NCBI GenBank assembly: GCA_013813345.1
Contig: JACCRW010000066.1
Span: forward strand, 1-33,209
Length of the DNA stretch: 33,209 nucleotides
Direction of reading: 5' to 3'
Source of the DNA: Actinomycetota bacterium
GTDB lineage: Bacteria; Actinomycetota; Thermoleophilia; Gaiellales; Gaiellaceae
Shown: one piece after another, positions 14,720 to 22,735 of the stretch
How positions within the stretch are numbered: the stretch's first letter is position 1
Layout of the letters: each line of letters begins with the position of its first letter
The notes under the pieces: model-generated
Told to the model about the DNA's origin: nothing
The model's database searches: none
What the model saw: only the letters and a program-made list of their open reading frames with translations
Position numbers and translations under genes: made by a program

Positions 14720-16135
14720 TCAGGTGTCGTGGAAGACGATCGTCTTCAGCTCGGTCATCTCCTCGACTGCGTAGCGCGGGCCTTCCTTGCCGATTCCGCT
14801 GCCCTTGAGACCGCCGTAGGGCATCAGGTCGGCGCGCCAGAGCGGTGACGAGTTGATCTGGATCGAGCCGCTGTCGACCTCGCGAGCGAAGCGGAGCGCG
14901 TGCTCGATGCTCGAGGTGAAGAGGCCGGCGCCGAGGCCGTAGTCGCTGTCGTTCGCGAGAGCGATGGCCTCATCGATCCCGCTCACGGGCGTCAGCGCGA
15001 CCGCGGGGCCGAAGAGCTCGCCGCGCGAGAGCTCCATCGCCGGATCGACGTCGCCGACGACCGCCGCCGAGACCACGGCGCCCTCGCGCTCGCCGCCGGC
15101 CAGAAGCGTGGCGCCGCCGTCGACCGCGGCGCGGATCGTCCGCTCGACCCGTTCGGCCTCGGCCTCCGAGATCACGGGCCCGAGCCCCGTCGCGTCGTCG
15201 AGTGGGTGCCCGGTGCGCAAGCCCTCGACGAGCGGCGTCAGCACGTCCACAAAATCCGCGTAGACCTCCCGCGCCACGAGTACGCGCTGCACCGAGATAC
15301 AGACCTGGCCCGCGTTGACGTAGCCGCCCGTCAACGTCGCGGCCGCAACCTGCTCGAGGTCGGCATCCGGGAGCACGATCAGCGGACAGTTCGAGCCGAG
15401 CTCGAGCGAGAGCCGCTTGACGCCGGCGACGCGCGTGATCTGCTCGCCCACCCCGGTCGAGCCCGTGAAGCTGATCTTGCGGACCCGCGGATCGGCGCAG
15501 AGGACGTCGCCGAGCTCGGCGCCGGGTCCGGTGAGGCACTGGAGCGCGTTCTCCGGCAGCCCCGCCTCGAGCAGCGTGCGGGTGAGGAAGAGCGCCGTCA
15601 GCGGGGTCTGGCGGGCGGGCTTCAGCACCACGGCGTTCCCCGCCGCGAGGGCCGGGCCGACCTTGTGCACGACGAGCAGCGCCGGATAGTTGAAGGGCGT
15701 GATCGCGACGACGGTCCCGCATGGCTGGCGCAGGGTGAAGGCGAGCTTGCCGGCGCCGTTCGCCGACGCGTCGACCGGCACCGTCTCGCCGTGCAGTCGC
15801 GCGCCCTCCGTACCGGAGAGCCGGAGCAGGTCGGCGATCCGGCCGGCTTCCCCTCGCGCCTCAGCGAGGGGCTTTCCGACCTCGAGCGCGATCGTCCGTG
15901 CCAGCTCCTCGACGGAGCCCTCGACGAGCCCGGCTGCGCGACGGAGGATCTCGTTCCGCTCCCAGGCAGACAAGCCGCGCATCGCCGCCGCGCCGTCTAC
16001 AGCGGCAGCGATCGCCGCCTGCGCATCGGCGGCGCTAGCGACCGGGACGGTGCCGACGACCTCGCCGTCGAACGGGTTCCGGACCTCCTCCTCGCGCTCG
16101 GCGCCGCGCCACTCGCCGGCGACGTACATCTGCAT
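14720..16135 (-). CDS. NAD(P)-dependent aldehyde dehydrogenase
   Basis: The protein has 471 residues, a full ALDH. FNYP is near 148, KPARQTPL at 172, the cofactor motif FTGSTGVGE at 223-231, the general base Glu245 in LELGSNCP, the nucleophile Cys279 in NAGQVCISVQR, and LFGPAVALTP near 386. The pattern ELGSNCP plus GQVCISVQR places it in a lactaldehyde/semialdehyde-type branch rather than the GabD or betaine-aldehyde branches. In this operon it probably oxidises the semialdehyde released by the DapA-family enzyme, for example alpha-ketoglutarate semialdehyde (inference). The ATG at 16135 shares one base with the ferredoxin-like stop (TGATG). Confidence 0.92.
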   Translation of the reverse strand: MQMYVAGEWRGAEREEEVRNPFDGEVVGTVPVASAADAQAAIAAAVDGAAAMRGLSAWERNEILRRAAGLVEGSVEELARTIALEVGKPLAEARGEAGRIADLLRLSGTEGARLHGETVPVDASANGAGKLAFTLRQPCGTVVAITPFNYPALLVVHKVGPALAAGNAVVLKPARQTPLTALFLTRTLLEAGLPENALQCLTGPGAELGDVLCADPRVRKISFTGSTGVGEQITRVAGVKRLSLELGSNCPLIVLPDADLEQVAAATLTGGYVNAGQVCISVQRVLVAREVYADFVDVLTPLVEGLRTGHPLDDATGLGPVISEAEAERVERTIRAAVDGGATLLAGGEREGAVVSAAVVGDVDPAMELSRGELFGPAVALTPVSGIDEAIALANDSDYGLGAGLFTSSIEHALRFAREVDSGSIQINSSPLWRADLMPYGGLKGSGIGKEGPRYAVEEMTELKTIVFHDT

Positions 16136-16446
16136 CAGCCGTCCTCCCGCAGGGGCGCGAAGCCGTCCTGCCTCGAGACCGCCATCCCCTCGCGCACCCA
16201 GGTGACGCAGGCGCGCGTATTCGGGATCCCGTCGACGACGACCAGGCAGTCGAAGCAGACGCCCATCCCGCAGTAGACGCCGCGCGGCTCGCCATTGCGG
16301 GTGAAGCGCGTCGCGAGGTGGCCCTCGGCGTAGAGCAGCGTCGCGACGCTCTCGCCCTCGTACGCGGTCACCGGACGGCCGTCGAGGGTCAACGTCACGG
16401 CCGGGCCGCGCTCGAGCCCGCCGTGGAGAGGAAGGCGCGCGTCCAT
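16135..16446 (-). CDS. Small (2Fe-2S)-binding protein, HcnA / sarcosine-oxidase-alpha N-domain like
   Basis: The protein has 103 residues with a plant-ferredoxin-type cluster motif: Cys59-x4-Cys64-x2-Cys67-x12-Cys80 in GVYCGMGVCFDCLVVVDG. Before it comes LTLDGRPVTAYEGESVATLLYA, typical of the small subunit of HcnABC, opine oxidase and D-hydroxyproline dehydrogenase complexes. It would pass electrons from the HcnB- and HcnC-like flavoproteins at 19570-21009 and 18354-19580. Oddly, it is separated from them by a DapA-family gene and a VOC gene. The start shares one base with the VOC stop. Confidence 0.86.
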   Translation of the reverse strand: MDARLPLHGGLERGPAVTLTLDGRPVTAYEGESVATLLYAEGHLATRFTRNGEPRGVYCGMGVCFDCLVVVDGIPNTRACVTWVREGMAVSRQDGFAPLREDG

Positions 16447-17396
16447 CAGTACCGAGCCTCGACGAGGGAGACGTAGTTGCCGTCGGGTTCGGCGAAGGCG
16501 ACGGTTCGCCACTCGCGGCCGCCGCCGAGGTCGATCGTCTGCGGCTCGCCGTGCACCTCGATTCCGTCGGCGCGCAGCTCGGCTGTCGCGGCGTCGATGC
16601 TGGCGACGCGGATCCCGAAGTCCATCGGGCCGAGATGTCCCCACTCGCCCCGGCAGTCGGGCCCTGGCGGGTCGAGGACGACCGGCTCGATCGCCGCGCC
16701 CTGCGACGACATCGGCATCGTCATGTGCTGCGCAGGGAGATTCCCCGGGTCGTACCAGGGCGCCTCGTACCAGGGCGCCATCGGGTCGAAGAAGTCGACC
16801 GACTCGAAGAGGAGCTCGGTGAAGCCGAGCCGCTCGTAGAAGGCGCGCGTGCGCGCCATCTCGGTGACGCCGAAGGCGACGTGGTTGACGCCCTCGGCTC
16901 GGGCCGGGCCGGGCAGCGAACGCCAGAGGCCGGTCCACTCGATCAGCTCGAGCTTCGTTCCCCAGGGATCGGCGACGTAGGAGATGTCGAGGGCGATGTC
17001 GTGCGGGACGACCGCGGAGCTCTGCGCCGGCATCAGCTCCTCGCAGCCGGCGGCGACGAGGGCGGCATGCACTTCGCCGACGTTCCGGACGTGGAGGCAG
17101 ATCTCGCAGACGCCGACCTCGCCCCACGCCTGGCCCGCCGGTACGGGAGGCGGGTCGTCGCTGTCGAGGATCTGGACGAGCTTTACGCGACCGGGGCCGA
17201 TCGGGGTCGCGCTGCTCGACTCGAGCATCGCAACGCGGGCATGCGGCGCTCGGCCGGCGAACGCCTCGACGCTCGTCAGCTCGCCCGTCCAGTCGAAAAG
17301 CACGCGGTCGAAGCCGACGTGCCGTCCGTAGAACGCGATCGCCTCGTCGATGTCGCCGACGCCGACGCCGACGTGGTCGACGCCCTGAAAGCTCAC
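16446..17396 (-). CDS. Two-domain VOC (glyoxalase/dioxygenase superfamily) protein
   Basis: The protein has 316 residues from a GTG at 17396 that overlaps the DapA-family stop (GTGA). Two beta-alpha-beta-beta-beta modules repeat: the first opens GVDHVGVGVGDID with His8, the second GVNHVAFGVTEM with His172. The first half keeps a second histidine (LHV, His102) and a glutamate in KLELIEW, so it could bind a metal. The second half has FGIRV at the place of its second histidine but keeps the final PDGNYVSLVEA glutamate. Members of this fold act as epimerases, dioxygenases, lyases or isomerases. Epimerase or dioxygenase are the first guesses here, but nothing fixes the reaction. Confidence 0.82.
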   Translation of the reverse strand: MSFQGVDHVGVGVGDIDEAIAFYGRHVGFDRVLFDWTGELTSVEAFAGRAPHARVAMLESSSATPIGPGRVKLVQILDSDDPPPVPAGQAWGEVGVCEICLHVRNVGEVHAALVAAGCEELMPAQSSAVVPHDIALDISYVADPWGTKLELIEWTGLWRSLPGPARAEGVNHVAFGVTEMARTRAFYERLGFTELLFESVDFFDPMAPWYEAPWYDPGNLPAQHMTMPMSSQGAAIEPVVLDPPGPDCRGEWGHLGPMDFGIRVASIDAATAELRADGIEVHGEPQTIDLGGGREWRTVAFAEPDGNYVSLVEARY

Positions 17397-18343
17397 GTTC
17401 GGACCTCCGCCGGCCGCTCGAGCAGGCCGGCTTCGACGAGCACCCCGCGCATCGCCCCGATGCTCTCCGCGTCGGTCACCGGAAGCCGCGGCGGGCGTAC
17501 GGTGGGGCCGATCGGCTGACCGAGAAGTCCCATCAGCACCTTGAGCTGGCTCTGATAGGCGCCGTAGTGGCCGCCCCACCCGCCGGGGAGCCAGAGCTTC
17601 GGGAAGAGCTCGTCCATGCGTCGCGCGTGCTCGCGAGCGGGCTCGAGGTCGCCGCGCCAGACGGCCTCCCAGAACTCGGCGTCGGGTCTCCCCCAGAGCG
17701 AGCCGCCGCCGATGAAGCCGTCGCCGCCGACCTCGAGCAGCAGATCGAGCCCGGCCTCGGACATGAACGGCCCGATCACCCGCACGCGGTCGACGATCCT
17801 GCGCGTCGTCTCCGCGAACTGCTCGAAGCTCGGCGTCGAGTCCTTAATTGCGACCACGTTGCCGATCTCGACGAGCCGTTCGGCGAGCACTGCGTCGATG
17901 TCGACGCCCGTGCCGTGCGGCCAGTTGTAGATCATCACCGGCCCGTCGACCGTCTCCGCGAGGTCGCGGTAGTAGCGGACCGTCTCGTCCGGGTAGGTCT
18001 TCGCGTAGGGCGGCGGCGTCGAGCCGATCCCGTCGGCGCCGGCCGCGAGCGCGTGGCGGCCGAGCTCCGCGCCCTCGCGTGCGGTGTAGGACGTGCAGCC
18101 GATCACGACCGTCAGCCGCCCTGCCACGGCGTCGATCGCGTTCTCGGCCACGAGCCGGCGCTCCTCGGGGCTCTGCGAGAACCACTCGCCGGTGGTGCCG
18201 TTGACGAAGACGCCGTGCATCCCCTCGCCGACGTACCAGTCGAGGAGCGCGCGGTGCGCCTCCGCGTCGTAACTGCCGTCCTCGGCGAAGGGGGTCGGAC
18301 AGGCGGGCCAGTATCCGCGCCAGTCCACGTCGTCTCGCGTCAT
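17393..18343 (-). CDS. DapA-family lyase/deaminase (second copy)
   Basis: The protein has 316 residues from ATG 18343, preceded by GAGGTGACG. A GTG two codons upstream is the alternative. The family signature is complete: GTTGE at 49-53, Tyr139 in IYNWPHGTG, and the Schiff-base Lys167 in AIKDSTPS. Pyrroline-4-hydroxy-2-carboxylate deaminase and several keto-acid dehydratases belong to this superfamily. Here it lies directly after an imino-acid-type dehydrogenase and shortly before an aldehyde dehydrogenase, the order expected for hydroxyproline-type catabolism. It is clearly different in sequence from the copy at 11586, so a different substrate is likely. Confidence 0.9.
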   Translation of the reverse strand: MTRDDVDWRGYWPACPTPFAEDGSYDAEAHRALLDWYVGEGMHGVFVNGTTGEWFSQSPEERRLVAENAIDAVAGRLTVVIGCTSYTAREGAELGRHALAAGADGIGSTPPPYAKTYPDETVRYYRDLAETVDGPVMIYNWPHGTGVDIDAVLAERLVEIGNVVAIKDSTPSFEQFAETTRRIVDRVRVIGPFMSEAGLDLLLEVGGDGFIGGGSLWGRPDAEFWEAVWRGDLEPAREHARRMDELFPKLWLPGGWGGHYGAYQSQLKVLMGLLGQPIGPTVRPPRLPVTDAESIGAMRGVLVEAGLLERPAEVRT

Positions 18344-18353
18344 CGTCACCTCG

Positions 18354-19580
18354 TCAGGTCGTCGGTTGGCCGGCCGGAGTGCGGTCGACCGCGTAGGCGG
18401 GCGGGATCGCGGCGCGCCCGGTGGCGAGCTCCTCGGCGAGGAGCTGGGCGAGCAGGGGGCTGAGTGTAAAACCGGTCGTCGCGATCAGGGTATGGAATCC
18501 CGGCAGCCGCGCCGACTCACCGACGATCGGCGCCAGGTCTGCCGTGAAGGCCATCACCCCCGACCAGGTTCGCACGATCCGCACCTCGGCGAGCAGCGGG
18601 AGGACGCGCAGGGCGACCGCGACGTTCCCGGCCGTGCTCTCCCAGGTCGTCGAGAACCGTCCCGGCGGCGGCTCCGGATTGGCAGGCCAACCGCCGCCGA
18701 TGATGAAGGTGCCGTTCGTCGACTGCTTCAGCGTCAGCCGGCGACCGATGTGCTGGATCATCGGCTCGAGCACGCGCTCGCACGGCTCGGTGACGTTGAG
18801 GTGGAGCCCCTCGGCCCGCATCGGCAGGCGAAGGCCGACGAGCGCGCCGACCTCGTTCGCCCACGCTCCCGTCGCGTTGACGACGCGCCGTGCGTGGACG
18901 CGCCCCGCACCCGTGCTCACCGTGAACCGGCGGGCGCCGCCGTCGGGATCGACTTCGACCCTCGTCACCTCCGCGTGCGTCCTCAGCTCGGCGCCCGCCT
19001 CGGCGGCCCGCGCGGCAAAGAGCGGCGCGGCCAGCATCGGGTTCGCATGGCCCTCGTCGGGGCACCAGGTCGCACCGAGCAGGTCGTCGGCCAGGTAGGG
19101 GGCGAACTCGCGCAGCTCCGCGCCCTCGAGCACGTGCGTCTCGAGCCCGGCCTCCTCCTCGAGCTCGCGCTTCTCGTGCAGGAGCCGGAGCTCGTCAGGG
19201 GTCTCGGCGACCATGAGCCCGCCCGTGATGTGGATCTCGAGCGAGCCCGAGAGCTCGCGTTCGAGCGTCTTCCAGACCTCCGCCGCCTCCGCGTGCAGTC
19301 GCACCTCGGTCTGGAGGCGCTCCCGTACGTTGCCCGTCTCGAGCGCGGTGAGCTGGTGGAGCGCGATCTGGAAGTGGAAGCTGCCGGCGTTCGTGCCCGA
19401 GGCCTCGCGGTTCAGCTCCGCCCGCTCGACGAGCACGCACTCGACCCCGGCGCGGGCGAGGTAGTAGGCAAGGGCAGTCCCGGCGAGGCCGCCGCCCACG
19501 ATCAGGACGTCGGTGCTCTGCGGGAGCGGCGCGCGGAGCGCCCTCGCGGGCGGCCAGGCGGCAGGGGAATCAGCCCTCAA
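18354..19580 (-). CDS. FAD-dependent oxidase subunit (DAO family, HcnC / sarcosine-oxidase-beta like)
   Basis: No ATG or GTG occurs in frame between the previous stop and the FAD motif. A TTG at 19580 (LRADSPAAW) lies 11 bases after GGAGG and gives 408 residues, overlapping the HcnB-like stop by 11 bases. The FAD fingerprint VLIVGGGLAGTALAYYLARAG starts near 31, ASGTNAGSFHF follows, then KQSTNGTFIIGGGW and a C-terminal TTGFTLSPLLAQLLAEEL. These features fit the catalytic subunit of HcnABC, opine oxidase or D-hydroxyproline dehydrogenase. With the partners at 19570 and 16135 it should form a membrane-linked amine or imino-acid dehydrogenase. The substrate is not determined. Confidence 0.88.
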   Translation of the reverse strand: MRADSPAAWPPARALRAPLPQSTDVLIVGGGLAGTALAYYLARAGVECVLVERAELNREASGTNAGSFHFQIALHQLTALETGNVRERLQTEVRLHAEAAEVWKTLERELSGSLEIHITGGLMVAETPDELRLLHEKRELEEEAGLETHVLEGAELREFAPYLADDLLGATWCPDEGHANPMLAAPLFAARAAEAGAELRTHAEVTRVEVDPDGGARRFTVSTGAGRVHARRVVNATGAWANEVGALVGLRLPMRAEGLHLNVTEPCERVLEPMIQHIGRRLTLKQSTNGTFIIGGGWPANPEPPPGRFSTTWESTAGNVAVALRVLPLLAEVRIVRTWSGVMAFTADLAPIVGESARLPGFHTLIATTGFTLSPLLAQLLAEELATGRAAIPPAYAVDRTPAGQPTT

Positions 19581-21009
19581 CGGTGAAGAAGCCTCCGTCC
19601 TCGAGGCTCGCGTCGGCGACGGCGCCGATGGGCACCGGGCGCACGGGCGGCCGCGCCGTCGCGACGGGCAGGCTCGCAATCGAGCCGCCGTGCCGAAGCG
19701 CGAGCGTCGCCGCGATCTGGCGCTGGCAGTTCCGGCCCTGGCAGAGCCCCATCCCGGCCCGCGTGAGGGACTTGACGACGTTGACGTCGTCGGTTCCCTC
19801 GCTCGCGGCGTCGAGCGCCCCTGCAGTCACCTCCTCGCAGCGGCAGACGACCGTCGCGGGAGTGGCGAGCTCGTAGATCCCCGGGCCGACGGCGTGCATC
19901 CGCCGGAGCGCTCGGCGAAACGCCTCCTTGCGAGCGAGTCGCCGGCGCAGGGGCGCCGCGCGAGCTGCGGCCGCCTCCGGAGCGAGCGTGCCGAGATCGA
20001 GCGCCGCGCCGAGCGCCGCGAGCCGGCCCTCGTCGATCGCGACGTAGGAGCCGGCGACGCCGGTCCCGTCCCCGGCGGCCGAGACGTCGGGCGTGGTCGT
20101 GCGCAGCCACTCGTCGCGGACGACGATGGGGCCACCGAGATCCTCGTCGTAGACGAAGTCGCATCCCGCGAGGCGGAGGAGCTCGACCGAGGGAAAGAAG
20201 CCGTAGCCGACGCAGAGCGTGTCGGCGGCCACCCGCTCCTCGGTGCCCGCCAGCGGCCGCCAAGCCGTGTCGACGGACGCGTGCACGACCTCCTCGACTC
20301 GGCCTTCGCCCTCCGCGCGAACCACGATCCGGCGGTAGCGGAGCGGAACGCGGTCGCGCAGGAGCCGCGTCCGGTAGGCGACGGCGTCGCGGAGGAGCGG
20401 TACGTTTCCGCGAGCCGCCGCGAGGAGCCGGAGCACGTCGCGCGGCCCCGGCGCGGGTCCGGCCTCGAGCACGAGCTCGACGTTCGCGCCATAGCCGCGG
20501 AGCTGGGCCGGGAACGCGAGCGCGAGCGGGCCGCTCCCCGCGAAGACGATCCGCTTTCCCGGGAGCACGCGCTGGGTCTTCACGAGCGTCTGCGCTCCGC
20601 CCGCCGTGAGCACGCCGGGCAGCGTCCAGCCGGGAAAGACGACCGGCCGATCGTGGGCGCCGGACGCGAGCAGCAGCCGCCCCGCCTCGACCGTGCGGGC
20701 GGGCTCGCCGTCCTCGACGAGCACGAGCGTCGTGCCGCGGATCGCGACGGCGCTCGTCCGGGGCAGGAGCCGAGCGCCCGCTCGCTCAGCGGCCGCAATC
20801 AGCGCGCGACCGCGGACGTACTCCCGCCCGACCGCGGCCGGCTCGGTGACCCGGAAGCCGGGGCCGGGTTGCTTGAAGATCTGCCCGCCGAAGGTCGGCC
20901 GCTCGTCGACGAGGCAGACCGAGAGTCCCGTCGACGCCGCCTCCGCCGCGGCGGCGAGCCCTGCGGGCCCGCCGCCGACGACGATCAGGTCGTAGCTCGC
21001 GTCAGTCAC
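19570..21009 (-). CDS. HcnB / opine-oxidase-alpha-like FAD/NAD(P) protein with C-terminal [2Fe-2S] domain
   Basis: The protein has 479 residues from GTG 21009. A first dinucleotide fold is at IVVGGGPAGLAAAAEA (9-24), a second at VFAGSGPLALAF near 155, and ASGAHDRPVVFPGW at 115-128. The C-terminal Bfd-like domain has Cys389-x-Cys391 (VCRCEEVTAG) and Cys423-x4-Cys428 (GLCQGRNC) for a [2Fe-2S] cluster. This architecture is the middle subunit of HcnABC-type dehydrogenases. A binding-protein gene precedes it by 15 bases, and the catalytic FAD subunit overlaps its end. Hydrogen cyanide synthesis is unlikely in this catabolic setting. Confidence 0.9.
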   Translation of the reverse strand: MTDASYDLIVVGGGPAGLAAAAEAASTGLSVCLVDERPTFGGQIFKQPGPGFRVTEPAAVGREYVRGRALIAAAERAGARLLPRTSAVAIRGTTLVLVEDGEPARTVEAGRLLLASGAHDRPVVFPGWTLPGVLTAGGAQTLVKTQRVLPGKRIVFAGSGPLALAFPAQLRGYGANVELVLEAGPAPGPRDVLRLLAAARGNVPLLRDAVAYRTRLLRDRVPLRYRRIVVRAEGEGRVEEVVHASVDTAWRPLAGTEERVAADTLCVGYGFFPSVELLRLAGCDFVYDEDLGGPIVVRDEWLRTTTPDVSAAGDGTGVAGSYVAIDEGRLAALGAALDLGTLAPEAAAARAAPLRRRLARKEAFRRALRRMHAVGPGIYELATPATVVCRCEEVTAGALDAASEGTDDVNVVKSLTRAGMGLCQGRNCQRQIAATLALRHGGSIASLPVATARPPVRPVPIGAVADASLEDGGFFTVEG

Positions 21010-21024
21010 CGCTTTCGAATCGAT

Positions 21025-21933
21025 TCACGAGCACTCGGGCATCTCCGGGAGCTCCGCTCCGATCGTCTCCTCGTAGATGTCCGCGAGCTCGCCGCTCTCC
21101 TGCTTCTCGCAGATGAAGTCGCTCAGGTAGTCGGCGAGCGCCGTGTTGCCCTTCTGCACGGCGTAGGAGCCGTACTCGACCTGGAGCGGCTCCTCCAGCG
21201 CGACCTCCTCGAGGGCGTCGTCGTTCGACTCGTTGAACTGGGCGAGGAGGTAGTTCTCGACGACGATCGCATCCGCACGGCCGGTGGAGACCTCGAGGAA
21301 CGCCGCGTTCTGATCCGGGAACGACTTCGACTGCGCCTCCGGGAACGTTGCCGCGACGAGCTTCTCGGCCGTCGAGCCCTGGAGCGAGGTGATCGCCTTG
21401 TCAGAGCTGTTGAACGCCTCGATCGTCGCCTCCGTCGAGTCGTCGGCCGCGGCTGCGAGGACCTGGACGTACGGCACGTACTCGCGGCTGAAGTCGACCG
21501 ACTCCTTGCGCTCCGGGGTCGCGGAGAGACCGACCGAGACCATGTCGAACCGCTTCGAGACGAGACCGGGAATCAGGCCGTTGAAGTCGAGGTTCTGGAT
21601 GTCGAGCTCGACGCCCATCTGCTCGGCGAGCTCCTCGACGAGCACGACGTCGTATCCGGCGGGTTCGCCGCTGTCGTCGAGGTACATCTGAGGCTCGAAC
21701 TGGAGCGACATCCCGACCGTGAGCTTCGACGAGTCGACGAGGTTCAGGTCGGCCACGTCGCCCGTCTCCGTCTCTGTGTCCGTTTCCCCTTCCGTGGTCG
21801 CCGCGCTCGTCTCGGTCGTAGCGGCGCCGTCACTGCTCTCGTCGTCGTCGCCGCCGCAGGCGAGCGCGATCGTCGTCAGGGCAAGGGCAAGGGCGACGGC
21901 AAAGAGCAGTCTCCCGATTCGCGTGCGTGTCAC
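21025..21933 (-). CDS. Amino-acid ABC transporter substrate-binding lipoprotein (SBP family 3)
   Basis: The protein has 302 residues from GTG 21933, eight bases after a strong GGAGGAG site. The signal peptide is MTRTRIGRLLFAVALALALT, then lipobox ALAC at about 23-26, followed by an acidic Thr/Glu-rich linker (residues 28-58). The mature part reads KLTVGMSLQFEPQMYLDDSG, then AGYDVVLVEELAEQMG and FDMVSVGLSATPERKESVDFS, standard family 3 motifs for polar amino acids. An odd number of cysteines remains near the C-terminus (FICEKQ and PECS), and these may form a disulfide. It feeds the permease at 21977 and ATPase at 22732. Confidence 0.93.
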   Translation of the reverse strand: MTRTRIGRLLFAVALALALTTIALACGGDDDESSDGAATTETSAATTEGETDTETETGDVADLNLVDSSKLTVGMSLQFEPQMYLDDSGEPAGYDVVLVEELAEQMGVELDIQNLDFNGLIPGLVSKRFDMVSVGLSATPERKESVDFSREYVPYVQVLAAAADDSTEATIEAFNSSDKAITSLQGSTAEKLVAATFPEAQSKSFPDQNAAFLEVSTGRADAIVVENYLLAQFNESNDDALEEVALEEPLQVEYGSYAVQKGNTALADYLSDFICEKQESGELADIYEETIGAELPEMPECS

Positions 21934-21954
21934 TTCGATACTCCTCCGTGGTTG

Positions 21955-21967
21955 TGGCCTTCGGCCA
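21955..21967. other. Short hairpin TGGCC-TTC-GGCCA between permease and binding-protein genes
   Basis: A perfect 5-bp GC-rich stem with a three-base loop lies in the 43-base gap between the permease stop and the binding-protein start. It has no T tract, so a terminator is not supported. It could mark a processing or stability point that raises binding-protein mRNA relative to the membrane genes, as known in other importer operons. Confidence 0.25.
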
Positions 21968-21976
21968 TTGTGGGGA

Positions 21977-22735
21977 CTAGGTCTTGCCAGAGAGCGCTTC
22001 GACGTCTTTCATCACGAGCTCGATCCGGCGGCGCCGCCTGCCTGCCGCGGCCCGTGCGATCCCTCCGCTCGGCGGTGTGGTCAGCGTCTTCTCGAACGCC
22101 CGGAAGAGGAAGTCGAAGAAGAATGCGGCGGCGACGTAGAGACCGGCCGCGGCGGTGTAGAGGACGAACGGCTGGAACGTCGTCGAGTTCAGGTTCTGCG
22201 TCACGCGGACGAGCTCGAGCAGCCCGATCACGGTGAAGGTCGAGGTGTCCTTGATCATCCCGATGAACATGCTTCCGATGTTCGGAATCGCGATCTTCGT
22301 CGCCTGCGGGAGGGTGACCTGGACGAAGATCCTCGCCGGATGCATCCCGAGCGCGAGCCCTGCCTCGCGCTGGCCTTTCGGGATCGCCTGCAGCGCGGCG
22401 CGGTAGATCTCGGAGATGAAGGCGCTGTAGAGGAGGGTAAGCGCGATCACCCCGGCCTGGAAGACGGTGAAGCTGATCCCGACGACGAGCGACCAACCGA
22501 AGTAGACCCAGATCACGCTGACGAGCGCCGGGACGCCGCGGAAGACGTTCACGTAGATCGCGGCGAGCCAGGAGACCGGCGGCTTGCCCAGCCGCAGGAG
22601 CGCGAGCACGAGGCCGATGGCAACTGAGAGCACGAGCGCAACGGCGGCGACCTGGATCGCGACGAGCAGGCCGCGGAGGAGATCCTCCTTGTTCTCCCAG
22701 ATTAGGCCCCAGTCGTAGTTCGCGAGGAGCCTCAC
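21977..22735 (-). CDS. Polar amino-acid ABC transporter permease
   Basis: The protein has 252 residues from a GTG at 22735 that overlaps the ATPase stop (GTGA). It has about five helices, the EAA loop EAGLALGMHPARIFVQVTLPQA near 125-146, and PNIGSMFIGMIKDTSTFTVIG, as in HisM/GlnP permeases. The tail after the last helix is basic (GRRRRRIELV) and cytoplasmic. It is the only permease gene in this transporter, so a homodimer is expected, unlike the two-permease importer in block 1. Confidence 0.92.
   Translation of the reverse strand: MRLLANYDWGLIWENKEDLLRGLLVAIQVAAVALVLSVAIGLVLALLRLGKPPVSWLAAIYVNVFRGVPALVSVIWVYFGWSLVVGISFTVFQAGVIALTLLYSAFISEIYRAALQAIPKGQREAGLALGMHPARIFVQVTLPQATKIAIPNIGSMFIGMIKDTSTFTVIGLLELVRVTQNLNSTTFQPFVLYTAAAGLYVAAAFFFDFLFRAFEKTLTTPPSGGIARAAAGRRRRRIELVMKDVEALSGKT

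Noticed and set aside
11586..18343. Lysine biosynthesis dapA for either DapA-family gene
   Set aside because: The catalytic residues are shared by the whole superfamily. Two copies in catabolic operons with no other lysine genes argue against a biosynthetic role.
16135..21009. Hydrogen cyanide synthase (hcnABC)
   Set aside because: The subunit types match, but the genes are scattered among importer, DapA-family and aldehyde dehydrogenase genes, which fits amine or imino-acid catabolism. The family covers several substrates.
19513..22236. A plus-strand open frame of about 900 codons antisense to the flavoprotein and binding-protein genes
   Set aside because: It is a GC-rich shadow: the product is Arg/Asp/Glu/His-rich low complexity with no fold signature, while the minus strand carries clear motifs in several genes.
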